A stretch of 64,000 nt of DNA, from contig NZ_JABBPE010000005.1 in the NCBI RefSeq assembly GCF_012927455.1, positions 1 to 64,000 on the forward strand, in the 5' to 3' direction. This document shows, piece after piece, positions 1-7,833 of the stretch (its first letter is position 1; each line of letters starts with the position of its first letter). A program made the translations under genes and the position numbers. Below the pieces are notes generated by a model that was not told the DNA's origin, searched no databases, and saw only the letters and a program-made list of their open reading frames with translations. This DNA is from Polaromonas sp. GTDB lineage: Bacteria; Pseudomonadota; Gammaproteobacteria; Burkholderiales; Burkholderiaceae_C.

Positions 1-70
1 CCTACCTTCGATTTGTGTTCGAAGGACCAACGGTAGCCCCGCCTCCCGGACCCGCCCGGTGTAGGCCTCT

Positions 71-120
71 AACCGGCCAACATAGTTGTCGTCAACCGGC
101 CAGGGTAATTGTCGTCAACC
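71..120. repeat. 23-bp tandem repeat, about 2.2 copies
   Basis: Two consecutive units start with AACCGGCCA and end with TTGTCGTC (71-93 and 94-116), followed by a third AACC. The units differ only in the middle. The repeat lies just upstream of a gene fragment and supplies the TTG and the in-frame TAA before it, so it may mark the left edge of a rearrangement. No known element was recognised. A 7-bp-stem hairpin (5-25) lies further upstream. Confidence 0.6.
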
Positions 121-466
121 AGTAACGACCACTCCAGCAAATTCACCGAACCCCAAGCCATCGAATTTGAAAAAAACTGGATAGTGCTGGACCAGCGCGC
201 CAACACGTCCACTGGCTTCAGCGGAACACTTTTCCAAAATCGTGTCACTGGCGAGCTCGTCATGTCATTCCGCTTGACAGAATTCATAGACGACTCAGCG
301 CGGGATAACCAGGCGACCAACGCCATGGAGCTTAAGGAAACCGGCTTTGCCTGGGGCCAGCTGCGGGACATGGAAGCGTGGTATGACGAGCTCAAAAGCG
401 ATCCTGCCAAGCTGGGCAGCAAGACCTTCAGCGTCACCGGCTACAGCCTGGGCGGGTCAAGCACCG
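109..466 (+). pseudogene. Lipase-like gene fragment, truncated at both ends
   Basis: The frame reads like the core of an alpha/beta-hydrolase of the type found in large Ca-binding/RTX-like secreted proteins: a VLDQ..NTSTGFSGTLF strand region, then SFR.TEFIDD, and finally GYSLGG, a GxSxG nucleophile elbow. A TAA stands immediately before the first codon, so the N-terminus is missing. Homology ends at the elbow, exactly where the REP-type transposase element begins, so the rest of the catalytic domain is lost. It is best read as a relic. The family assignment rests on motif recognition only. Confidence 0.6.
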
Positions 467-1411
467 GCAAGCACTGGGGTCAGGTCTTGCAATTGCAAGC
501 ACTGGGGTCAGGTCTTGCAATCAAACAAATTCTAATTAAGATTCGACCATGGCAAGACCCTTGCGAATCGAATTCCCCGGCGGGCTGTACCACGTCACCT
601 CGCGTGGCGACAGGCGCGAAGCCATCTTTCTTTGCGATGCTGACAGAAATTACTGGCTTGATTTATTGGGCCAGGTGTGTGCCCGCCATAACTGGCTGTG
701 CCACGCCTACTGCCTGATGGACAACCACTTTCATATGGTTGTAGAGACCATCGACGGCAACCTGAGCGCCGGGATGCGCCAACTCAACGGCGTTTATACC
801 CAGTGGCACAACCGCAGCCACAACCGGGTTGGTCACGTCTTTCAGGGCCGATTTAAAGCCATCATCGTCCAGCGCGAAGCATACCTGCTGGAACTGGCTC
901 GCTACGTTGTTCTCAACCCCGTGCGTGCAGGCATCTGCGTCTTGCCCGAGGACTGGCCGTGGAGCAGCTACCACGCCATGCTGGGCCGCGTTGTGCCGCC
1001 GCGCTGGTTGCAGGTGCAGTGGCTGATGTCGCAGTTTGGCAATAACCCGCAGGCGGCCGTTGCCGCTTACGTTGATCACGTCCGGGCTGGCGTCAATTTG
1101 CCTAGCTTGTGGGAGCAACTGCAAGGCCAGCTGTATTTGGGTGATGCAGAATTTGTTGAAGTCATGGGTGAAAAAATCGCTACCAGGCTTTCATCTGATG
1201 CAGAAATACCGCGCCTGCAACGCCGCGCTTCTGCGCCGCCGCTGGCCCGATTTGCAGCCATGCCGGCGCGCAACCCAGCCATCGTGCAGGCCTATGCCAC
1301 CGGCTGCTACAGCATGAAGGAGATTGCTCGCGCCTTCAATATTCACTATGCAACCGTGAGCCGGGTGTTGAAAAATGAGCCGGAAAAAGTATGAATGCAA
1401 GACTTGACCCC
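467..1411 (+). mobile_element. REP-associated (Y1/IS200-like) transposase element with terminal repeats
   Basis: The transposase gene is bracketed by inverted copies of a short motif. The left end has two direct copies (467-493 and 495-521) containing GGGGTCAGGTCTTGCAAT. The right end (1395-1411) has the complement with one mismatch, ATGCAAGACTTGACCCC. Such short flanking motifs are typical of RAYT units rather than classical IS ends. The element separates a lipase fragment from the tail of hpnC, so its arrival, or a later deletion, rearranged this locus. Confidence 0.75.
549..1394 (+). CDS. REP-associated tyrosine (Y1) transposase
   Basis: This 281-aa HUH/Y1 single-strand transposase begins MARPLRIEFPGGLYHVTSRG, the usual start of this family. 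It carries the metal-binding HUH as MDNHFHMV (near residue 60) and a VFQGRFKA segment. The tyrosine nucleophile lies in the following helix (ARYVVLNPVRAG). The C-terminus (MKEIARAFNIHYATVSRVL) looks like a helix-turn-helix, present in many RAYTs. These enzymes act on REP-like palindromes, and the bracketing GGGGTCAGGTCTTGC motifs are the likely substrate. The frame is intact. The start is ATG at 549, only 28 nt after the left terminal repeat. Confidence 0.9.
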   Translation: MARPLRIEFPGGLYHVTSRGDRREAIFLCDADRNYWLDLLGQVCARHNWLCHAYCLMDNHFHMVVETIDGNLSAGMRQLNGVYTQWHNRSHNRVGHVFQGRFKAIIVQREAYLLELARYVVLNPVRAGICVLPEDWPWSSYHAMLGRVVPPRWLQVQWLMSQFGNNPQAAVAAYVDHVRAGVNLPSLWEQLQGQLYLGDAEFVEVMGEKIATRLSSDAEIPRLQRRASAPPLARFAAMPARNPAIVQAYATGCYSMKEIARAFNIHYATVSRVLKNEPEKV

Positions 1412-1429
1412 AATTTTTCCAATTTTTCC

Positions 1430-1531
1430 CTGGAAAAGATAGCGGCGATGAACTTCAACACCCTGCAGCAACGCCCCAAGCTCGGCCGTTGGGATGTCTT
1501 AGTTATGGGCTGGCGGGCCCTGTGGATGTGA
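1430..1531 (+). pseudogene. hpnC: 3' remnant of hpnC (hydroxysqualene synthase), last 34 codons
   Basis: The open frame here reads LEKIAAMNF...LQQRPKLGRWDVLV..WRALWM and stops at TGA 1529-1531. This resembles the C-terminal tail of betaproteobacterial HpnC proteins, whose gene normally sits directly upstream of hpnD. It ends 44 nt before the hpnD start. Upstream, the frame runs into the right end of the transposase element, so the catalytic part is gone. A short ORF could initiate at ATG 1391 but would encode only this tail. Identification rests on position plus remembered family C-termini; an alignment would settle it. Confidence 0.5.
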
Positions 1532-1575
1532 CTGTTGCCCCCGAATTTCTCCAGGCCGCATGCAACAATCCCCGC

Positions 1576-2418
1576 ATGACACCCGAGCAATATGTCCAGC
1601 AAAAAGCCGCCGCTTCCGGCAGCAGTTTTTATTACGCCTTCCTGTTTTTACCCAAGGAGCGGCGCGCCGCCATCACCGCTTTTTACGCCTTTTGCCGCGA
1701 AATAGACGATGTGGTCGATGAGGTGACTGACCCCGGCGTGGCGCACACCAAACTGGCCTGGTGGCAGTCCGAGGTAGCCAAGTCTTACACCGGCAACGCG
1801 ACCCACCCGGTCATGAGGGCCTTGATGCCGCTGACCGCCGCTTACGCCATCGAGGCGCGTCATCTGCAGGCGGTGATTGAGGGCTGCCAGATGGACCTGG
1901 CGCAAAACCGTTACCTCGACTTTCCCGGCTTGAGCCGCTACTGCCACCTGGTGGCCGGCATTGTTGGCGAGGTGGCCGCCCGCATTTTTGGTCAGCGCGA
2001 TGAAGCCACCACCGCCTACGCGCACAAGCTGGGTCTTGCGTTTCAGCTCACCAACATCATTCGCGATGTCGGCGAGGACGCGCTGCGCGGCCGTATCTAT
2101 CTGCCGGTCAATGAGTTGCAGCAGTTTGAAGTAAAGACGCACGAGATTTTGAAGCGCCAGTATTCGGACCGCTTCAGCGCGCTGATGCAGTTTCAGACCG
2201 AGCGGGCGCTGGCGCTGTATGACGAGGCGCTGACCCTGCTGCCCGACACCGATCGGCGCGCGCAAAAGCCTGGCCTCATGATGGCCAGCATTTACCGTAC
2301 GCTGCTGCGCGAAATTGCCGCCGACGGCTACCAGGTGCTGCACCAGCGCGTGAGCCTGACGCCGCTGCGCAAGTTCTGGCTGGCCTGGAAAACACAGGCC
2401 TTCGGGAAGGTGGTATGA
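1576..2418 (+). CDS. hpnD: Presqualene diphosphate synthase HpnD (squalene/phytoene synthase family)
   Basis: The 280-aa enzyme condenses two farnesyl diphosphates to presqualene diphosphate, the first step of the HpnCDE squalene route used for hopanoids. Both aspartate-rich Mg-diphosphate motifs are present: REIDDVVDEV (Asp44/45/48) and RDVGEDALRGRIYLP (Asp164/168). The FYYAFLFLP..RR entry segment is typical. ATG 1576 gives the usual N-terminus; the frame extends to 1489 but that part overlaps the hpnC tail. It is followed after 103 bp by hpnE. The upstream partner hpnC appears truncated, so squalene formation would need a second hpnC elsewhere. Confidence 0.93.
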   Translation: MTPEQYVQQKAAASGSSFYYAFLFLPKERRAAITAFYAFCREIDDVVDEVTDPGVAHTKLAWWQSEVAKSYTGNATHPVMRALMPLTAAYAIEARHLQAVIEGCQMDLAQNRYLDFPGLSRYCHLVAGIVGEVAARIFGQRDEATTAYAHKLGLAFQLTNIIRDVGEDALRGRIYLPVNELQQFEVKTHEILKRQYSDRFSALMQFQTERALALYDEALTLLPDTDRRAQKPGLMMASIYRTLLREIAADGYQVLHQRVSLTPLRKFWLAWKTQAFGKVV

Positions 2419-2521
2419 CCCCCACGCTTTTCACTCCGTGTAATGCGCTGCCCCATGCACAAGGAAAAGGGGCCGTTTTTCCTTGGGGCGGTCCGTCGGA
2501 AAAATTTCTGTCGCTCGGACT

Positions 2522-3844
2522 ATGAGGGTCGCCGTTATTGGCGCCGGCTGGGCCGGTTGTGCCGCCGCCGTGGAGGCGACACGCCGCGGCTGCCAGGTCA
2601 CGCTGTTTGAAAGCGCGCGCACGCCCGGCGGTCGCGCCCGGCGCGTCAGCGCCGCGCTGGCGGGCCAGCCGGTGGCGCTCGACAACGGCCAGCACATCCT
2701 GATTGGCGCCTACGCTGAAAGCCTGCAGCTGATGACCGACCTGGGCGTCGACGTGAAGGCTGCGCTACTGCGCCTGCCGCTGACGCTGCAGTTCCCCGAT
2801 GGCAGCGGCCTCAAGCTGCCGCCACTGGCCATGCCGCTGCCCGCCCCGCTGGACGCCTTCGCGGGCATTTTGACTGCGCGTGGCTGGGCCTGGGCCGACA
2901 AGCTGTCGCTGCTCAAGGTGGCGCTGGGCTGGCAACGCAACCAATTTCAGTGCGCGCCCGAGCTCTCGGTCAGCGCGCTGTGCCACGGCCTGACGCCGGG
3001 CGCCATGGCCTTGCTGATAACGCCCTTGTGTGTCTCGGCGCTGAACACCCCGGCCGAGCGCGCCAGCGGCCAGGTGTTTTTGCGCGTGCTGCACGACGCG
3101 CTGTTTTCGGCCAGCGGCGGTTCCAACCTGCTGTTGCCGCGCGTTGACCTGAGCGCCCTGCTGCCCGAAGCCGCACTGGCCTGGCTGACCGAACAGGCCA
3201 GCGAGCAGGGCAGCGAGAAGATCAGCGCGCCGCGTTTGGGTGCCCGCGTGCGCGCGATCGAGCCGACCGCCTCGGGCTGGGTGGTCACGCTGGACGCCAG
3301 CACCACCTCCCGCTCTTTTGCCTTTGACGCCGTGGTGCTGGCCTGCCCGGCGCAGGAAGCGGCCCGCCTGGTCGACGGCAGCGGCGTGGCGGCCGACGAC
3401 TGGCTGGCGACAACGCGCTCCCTGCAGTACGAAGCGCTGACCACCGTCTATGCCCACAGCCCGGGTGCGCGCCTGCGCCAGCCGATGCTGGCCCTGCCTG
3501 CCGCTGCAGCGGCGCCGGCGCAGTTTGTATTTGACCGCGGCCAGCTTGGGGGACCGCCAGGTTTGCTGGCCTTCGTCATCAGCGCCAGCAGCGGCGACAG
3601 CGCCACGCTGACGCGGCAGGTGTTGGCGCAGGCCGCCAGCCAGCTCGGACTGAGCGGGCTGCAAGTGGTGCAGACGGTGGTGGAAAAGCGCGCGACGTTT
3701 TCCTGCACGCCGGGCCTGCAACGCCCCGCCCTGCGGGTGGCCGCTGGCTTGCTGGCGTGCGGCGACTATGTGGATGGGCCCTACCCGGCCACGCTGGAAG
3801 GCGCTGTACGGTCGGGGCTGGAAGCGGCAAGGTGCTTGCGTTAA
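2522..3844 (+). CDS. hpnE: Squalene-associated FAD-dependent desaturase HpnE
   Basis: This 440-aa flavoprotein of the amine-oxidase/phytoene-desaturase fold reduces hydroxysqualene to squalene in the HpnCDE pathway. The N-terminal dinucleotide motif VAVIGAGWAGCAAA (residues 3-16) is followed by GGRARR and DNGQHILIGAY, all typical of HpnE. The C-terminus has the second FAD-contact segment, GDYVDGPYPATLEGAVRSG. It starts at ATG 2522, which places the Rossmann motif at the N-terminus; an upstream in-frame extension to 2483 is unlikely. It lies in the same direction as hpnD. The 103-bp spacer contains a hairpin of AAGGAAAA and its complement, so the two genes may not be tightly coupled. Confidence 0.92.
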   Translation: MRVAVIGAGWAGCAAAVEATRRGCQVTLFESARTPGGRARRVSAALAGQPVALDNGQHILIGAYAESLQLMTDLGVDVKAALLRLPLTLQFPDGSGLKLPPLAMPLPAPLDAFAGILTARGWAWADKLSLLKVALGWQRNQFQCAPELSVSALCHGLTPGAMALLITPLCVSALNTPAERASGQVFLRVLHDALFSASGGSNLLLPRVDLSALLPEAALAWLTEQASEQGSEKISAPRLGARVRAIEPTASGWVVTLDASTTSRSFAFDAVVLACPAQEAARLVDGSGVAADDWLATTRSLQYEALTTVYAHSPGARLRQPMLALPAAAAAPAQFVFDRGQLGGPPGLLAFVISASSGDSATLTRQVLAQAASQLGLSGLQVVQTVVEKRATFSCTPGLQRPALRVAAGLLACGDYVDGPYPATLEGAVRSGLEAARCLR

Positions 3845-3860
3845 TTTCGTCATTTTTTGC

Positions 3861-3906
3861 CTGTAGCCCCCTGAATACGGGCGCTAACAGCTATTAAAAC
3901 TATAGC
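3861..3906 (-). repeat. Comamonadaceae-type interspersed repeat, copy 1
   Basis: In minus orientation it reads GCTATAGTTTTAATAGCTG..AGCGCCCGTATTCAGG, a diverged copy of the core TAGCTGCTTGCGCCCGT found many times in this window. It lies in the 356-bp space between hpnE and the convergent gene to the right. That space holds only this repeat and the terminator at 4154-4177; I see no other gene in it. Confidence 0.7.
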
Positions 3907-4153
3907 ACTGTAGAACCTGATTTCGGGCAGGGACCTGAACCGGTCCCGCACTGCAGGCGCGTCGCACCGCAGACAACTGTCAGACTCATTTTTAGGCCGA
4001 TCACTCAGCGCGGTGCGCCATCAAAGAAACTCCCACGTCATCGATCCGGTCGCAGAACTGGTCGCAGGTTGGCGCTTCTGTCCGGCTTCGATTGGCAAAC
4101 CAGGCAGGTCGCAGAGCACCGGCCGCATCCGTTGCATGCGACCATGAACGGCA

Positions 4154-4177
4154 TAAAAAAAGGGCCCGAAGGCCCTT
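4154..4177 (-). terminator. Rho-independent terminator
   Basis: A perfect 7-bp stem AAGGGCC/GGCCCTT with a CGAA tetraloop is followed on the minus strand by a run of seven T. It lies about 25 nt past the stop of the minus-strand gene ending at 4201, which it terminates. Confidence 0.85.
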
Positions 4178-4200
4178 GTAATTTTCGATGCGTCGAGCGA

Positions 4201-5010
4201 TCACTTGTTGTTCGAAAACGAACTAACGCATTGCCCCTGGTTCTTGAAGATGCCTTCCCAGCCGCCGTTCTTGCATTCGTCCTTGTTGGTCGGCCCGAGC
4301 TCGAAGTTGTAGGTGGTCGTGACTCCGTCGATGCCGACCTTCAAAGCGTCGATGTTGCCGTCGAAATTGGTCCAGCCACCTCCGGCTTTCAAGATCGTAT
4401 TGGGCTGGCCGGGAACATCGCGGATTCCGATGTTCGGGTGATTGCTGAGCAACTGGGAGACTGTGCATGGCGTGCTCTGGGAGCAGGGAGAAGGAAAGTT
4501 ACCAGCAGCACGGCTGAGCCACCACTTCCCGTTTTGCGTATTCCAGGTCTGCCAGACGCCGGGCAGCACTGGTCCAAGGCTGGGCTCATGGTAGGGCTCA
4601 AATACCAGCCGGCCCCTGAATGTGAAGTCGCCGTCGGTTACATCGTTGTCGACATTGAACTGCAACGCAATCGCCAGAACGTCGGATGCCGCGGTCGGTG
4701 TCGTCTTGTAGGTCGAGTAGCTCAGCGAGGTGATATCGGCGAATTTCTTGCCGGCAAGCTGGCCCAGCAAGGCGCCGAGCGATGGCCGGTCGCCGGATGC
4801 GGTCAGTTTCAGATGGGCGCTTCCGCTACCGGCGGGCGGCGTCGCAGGGCCGCTGACCATCTCGCACAGATTGCCAGCCAGGCACGGCGTGCCCGCCCCA
4901 TCGTCGAAGAAGACCCACCCCTTCATGTCGGCGGGCGACACGGTGACTGTGGTTTGTGCAAAGGCAGGCGCGCAAGCGAGCGCGAGTGCACCGAAAATAA
5001 TGCCCTTCAT
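4201..5010 (-). CDS. Secreted protein of unknown function with C-terminal CKNGGW motif
   Basis: The 269-aa product has a clear Sec signal peptide (MKGIIFGALALACAPAFA, cleavage after AFA). ATG 5010 is preceded by AGGAGT at good spacing, which decides against the longer frame to 5112. The mature part has paired cysteines (PCLAGNLCEM; PCSQSTPC), suggesting disulfides, and a largely beta composition. The last 25 residues, DECKNGGWEG.FKNQGQCVS, form a small Cys-Gly-Trp motif that I have seen at the C-terminus of many unrelated secreted bacterial proteins. No catalytic signature is visible. It is a single-gene unit with its own terminator. Confidence 0.75.
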   Translation of the reverse strand: MKGIIFGALALACAPAFAQTTVTVSPADMKGWVFFDDGAGTPCLAGNLCEMVSGPATPPAGSGSAHLKLTASGDRPSLGALLGQLAGKKFADITSLSYSTYKTTPTAASDVLAIALQFNVDNDVTDGDFTFRGRLVFEPYHEPSLGPVLPGVWQTWNTQNGKWWLSRAAGNFPSPCSQSTPCTVSQLLSNHPNIGIRDVPGQPNTILKAGGGWTNFDGNIDALKVGIDGVTTTYNFELGPTNKDECKNGGWEGIFKNQGQCVSSFSNNK

Positions 5011-5225
5011 GATGACTCCTATACGGTTGGTTAAGCCAATGAAATGCACCGAGGCATGGCTATTGCACTTCGGCGCACGTCGAATACTACGCCTTGCACA
5101 AGTTCTGTCCACCCAAAAAAGAACCGCCGGGCTGCTGTCGACAGCGCCCGTGGCAATGCGGCCAGAGGTTCAAATACTTTGTGGAAATGTTCGTCCGCTC
5201 TTAAATAGCCCGATGCATGACGGTC

Positions 5226-5858
5226 TCACTCACTTTTTGCCATTTCGCGCACGGCTTTGAAGGCGGGCCGTGCCAGGCAGCGGCGAAGCCACTCATCGAC
5301 CCGCGGACACTGCGCCATCAAGCCGGCGGCGCCCTGCGCCCAGGCCAGCACGGACGCCACGCAAACATCGGCCACGGTAAACCGCTCGGCCGCCAGGTAG
5401 CTGCGGGTTTGCAAATGCTGCTCCAGCACCAGCAGCGGGGCCAACAGGCGGTGCTCGGCTTCGTCAGCCAGCTCTGGTTTGCGGCGGTCTTTGGGCATGA
5501 GCACGCGGTGCATCAGGATCGTCAACGCGTCTTTCTCGCACTCGGTCACCACCCAAAAACTCCAGCGCAAGATTTCTGCCTGCTCGGCATGGTTTTCTGC
5601 CGCCAGCGAGGGCGCGCCGCCGCCCTTAAAACGCTTGGCCAGGTACAGCGCGCAGGCCATGGACTCCCAGACCAGCACGCCGTCATCGTCAACCACCGGG
5701 ATGTGGCCGTTCGGATTGATCGCCAGGAATTCTGCCGTGCGCGTACCGCCGCCCAGGTAATGCACGGGAATATGCTCATACACCAGGCCCAGCTCGCGCG
5801 CTACCCAGAGCGGACGCGCGGCCCGCGAAGCGGCCGTGCCGTAAATTTTCAGTGTCAT
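5226..5858 (-). CDS. Glutathione S-transferase family protein
   Basis: The 210-aa cytosolic protein has the two-domain GST layout. The N-terminal thioredoxin fold begins MTLKIYGTAASRAARP, with a likely glutathione-activating Ser11. The cis-Pro is in NPNGHIPVVDDDG, and the gamma-glutamyl contact is in VWESMAC. An all-helical C-terminal half contains the VADVCVASVLAWA N-capping region. The start was chosen at the ATG giving the canonical N-terminus; an in-frame ATG at 5885 adds only nine residues. The physiological substrate cannot be predicted. It lies 67 bp downstream of the HAD gene on the same strand and may be cotranscribed with it. Confidence 0.87.
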   Translation of the reverse strand: MTLKIYGTAASRAARPLWVARELGLVYEHIPVHYLGGGTRTAEFLAINPNGHIPVVDDDGVLVWESMACALYLAKRFKGGGAPSLAAENHAEQAEILRWSFWVVTECEKDALTILMHRVLMPKDRRKPELADEAEHRLLAPLLVLEQHLQTRSYLAAERFTVADVCVASVLAWAQGAAGLMAQCPRVDEWLRRCLARPAFKAVREMAKSE

Positions 5859-5925
5859 GGGGAGCGGCTCCGAAAGGTGAATCAATCGTTCATCAGGTTA
5901 ATCAAGTTCATCGTGTTCACGGCGT

Positions 5926-6621
5926 TCACGACGAAAAAAGGTCGCACAGCTCGGTCAGCGTGGTCACCGTTTCATTTGGCACGGCGTCGTGCACCCACAG
6001 GTGGTCGGCGCGGTTGATCCATACCGTCTGCATGCCGCAATTAAGCGCGCCCAGCACATCGAGCGTGGCGTCGTCGCCGACATGCAGCACCTGCTCAGGC
6101 TGCACCGTGGCAGCGCCAGCCGCCGCATGAAAAATACGCGGGTCGGGCTTGCCCACGCCAAACGCCTGGGCGCTGATGCTGGCCTTGAAATACCTGCCTA
6201 TGCCGATGCGCTGGAGGTCGGCATTGCCGTTAGACAGCGCCACCAGCGGAAAGCGGCTGGCCAAAAACTCCAGCGCCAGCAATACATCGGCATACAGGGT
6301 GACGCGGTTGCGCTCGTTAAAAAAGACATCGAAGGCGGCTTCGGCCAGTTGCGGATCTTCGCCGGAACGCTGCAGCGCCAGCCGTATGGCTTCGCGGCGA
6401 ATGGTGCTGAGCTGAAATTTCAGATCTGGGCGAGAAAGTGTTATTTGCTCACGCACCTCATGGCGCGCCGCCGGGTTGGCGAACAGCGCGGCAGTCATAG
6501 GCGCATGCTGGCCCAGCCAGTCACCGAGAGCCTGCTCGGCCCGTTCAATGGCGGGCCAGACCGGCCACAGGGTGTCGTCAAGATCCAGGGTGATGGCTTT
6601 GATGTTCTTCAAATCAAGCAT
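5926..6621 (-). CDS. HAD-superfamily hydrolase (GMP/IMP nucleotidase-like)
   Basis: The 231-aa phosphatase carries all four HAD motifs: LDLDDTLWP (nucleophile Asp13 and acid/base Asp15), LSNGN, the Lys in FGVGKPDPRIF, and GDDATLDVLGA. A helical cap lies between motifs I and II, as in subfamily I. The overall look is that of the YrfG/pyrimidine-nucleotidase group, but the substrate is uncertain. The ATG at 6621 lies just 19 bp from the divergent hemH start, so its promoter must overlap the hemH 5' region and vice versa. Confidence 0.87.
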   Translation of the reverse strand: MLDLKNIKAITLDLDDTLWPVWPAIERAEQALGDWLGQHAPMTAALFANPAARHEVREQITLSRPDLKFQLSTIRREAIRLALQRSGEDPQLAEAAFDVFFNERNRVTLYADVLLALEFLASRFPLVALSNGNADLQRIGIGRYFKASISAQAFGVGKPDPRIFHAAAGAATVQPEQVLHVGDDATLDVLGALNCGMQTVWINRADHLWVHDAVPNETVTTLTELCDLFSS

Positions 6622-6640
6622 AGGTAAGCGAGAATACCGC

Positions 6641-7756
6641 ATGTCTTTTGCACCAGAGCCCACCTTTACCCACGGGGCGCCGCCACCGGCGACCCAGGCC
6701 ACTTCCTCCACCGCCATCTTGCTTTGCAATTTAGGCACGCCCGACGCCCCCACGGCCGCTGCGCTACGCCGCTACCTGGCCGAATTTTTGAGCGATTCGC
6801 GTGTCGTCGAAATCCCCAAGCCGGTCTGGTGGCTGATTTTGCACGGCATCATCTTGCGCACCCGCCCCAAAAAGTCGGCTGCAAAATACGCCAGCGTCTG
6901 GTTGCCCGAAGGCTCGCCGCTGAAGGTCTGGACACAAAAACAGGCGCTCATGCTGCGCGGCTACCTGGGCCAGCGCGGCCATCCGGTCGAAGTGCGCTAC
7001 GCAATGCGCTACGGCAATCCGTCAATCGCCTCGCAACTGGACCAGCTAAAGGCCGACGGGGTGACCCGAGTGCTGATTTTGCCGGCCTATCCGCAGTACA
7101 GCGGCACCACCACGGCCAGCGTGTTCGACGCGGTCTATACCTGGGCCGCCAGGGTGCGGCGGATTCCTGAATTTCGGTTTGTCAACAATTACCATGACGA
7201 CGCGGGCTACATTGCCGCGCTGGCCGACAGCATTCGCCAGCACTGGCAAAAAAACGGCCAGGCCGACAAGCTGGTGATGAGCTTTCACGGCGTGCCCGAA
7301 CGCACCCTGGCGCTGGGCGATCCATACCACTGTGAATGCCACAAAACAGCGCGCCTGCTGGCTGAAAACCTGGGTTTGGCCAAAGACCGCTACCAGCTCA
7401 CCTTCCAGTCGCGCTTTGGCAAGGCCAAATGGCTGGAGCCCTACACCGAGCCGACACTGATCAAGCTTGCGCAGGCGGGCTTAAAAAGCGTCGACCTAGT
7501 CTGCCCCGGCTTTACCGGCGACTGCCTGGAAACGCTGGAGGAAATCTCAATGGAAGCGCGCCACGCCTTTCTGGAGGCAGGCGGCACGGCGTTCAGCTAC
7601 ATCGACTGCCTGAACGACAGCGCGCAGTGGATGGCTGCCCTGAGCGACTTGAGCATCCGGCATATGGGCGGCTGGCCAACGCAGAGCAGCGCAGAAGACG
7701 GACAAAAGCTGGCCGCGTCACGCGCCGCCGCGCTGGCGCTGGGGGCCAAGCAGTAG
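6641..7756 (+). CDS. hemH: Ferrochelatase
   Basis: The 371-aa enzyme inserts Fe(II) into protoporphyrin IX, the last step of heme b synthesis. Signature features are LLCNLGTPDAP, ILPAYPQYSGTTT, the metal-binding His216 in MSFHGVPERT, and the catalytic Glu297 in PGFTGDCLETLEEI. ATG 6641 is followed by a Pro-rich N-terminal extension of about 24 residues, common in this family of bacteria. It is transcribed divergently from the HAD hydrolase with only 19 bp between the start codons, so the promoter must lie inside the HAD gene. No strong Shine-Dalgarno is visible. The downstream repeat (7775) follows the stop closely. Confidence 0.96.
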   Translation: MSFAPEPTFTHGAPPPATQATSSTAILLCNLGTPDAPTAAALRRYLAEFLSDSRVVEIPKPVWWLILHGIILRTRPKKSAAKYASVWLPEGSPLKVWTQKQALMLRGYLGQRGHPVEVRYAMRYGNPSIASQLDQLKADGVTRVLILPAYPQYSGTTTASVFDAVYTWAARVRRIPEFRFVNNYHDDAGYIAALADSIRQHWQKNGQADKLVMSFHGVPERTLALGDPYHCECHKTARLLAENLGLAKDRYQLTFQSRFGKAKWLEPYTEPTLIKLAQAGLKSVDLVCPGFTGDCLETLEEISMEARHAFLEAGGTAFSYIDCLNDSAQWMAALSDLSIRHMGGWPTQSSAEDGQKLAASRAAALALGAKQ

Positions 7757-7774
7757 GTCCTGCCGAGGCGTGAT

Positions 7775-7833
7775 TTGCTCTGTTTTTGATAGCTGCTTGC
7801 GCCCGTATTGCATGGACTAGAGGGTAATTTTTA
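7775..7833 (+). repeat. Interspersed repeat, copy 2 (near-consensus)
   Basis: It contains TTTTTGATAGCTGCTTGCGC, then CCGTATTG and CATGGACTAGAGGG, the fullest form of the repeat, with the downstream GGACTAGAGG arm. It lies 18 bp after the hemH stop. Confidence 0.85.

Noticed and set aside
1..28. Possible tRNA or tmRNA 3' end (hairpin then GGACCA)
   Set aside because: The 7-bp stem with a TTTGTGT loop does not match a T-arm, and no acceptor or other arm is present in the window.
2765..3853. Minus-strand ORF of 362 codons opposite hpnE
   Set aside because: It lies antisense to a clear FAD desaturase and translates to Arg/Gln-rich sequence without motifs.
5881..5935. Short GTTCATC/GTTCACG tandem words between the GST and HAD genes
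   Set aside because: It is a degenerate run of under 60 bp without palindromes or link to a gene. It may be simple-sequence drift.
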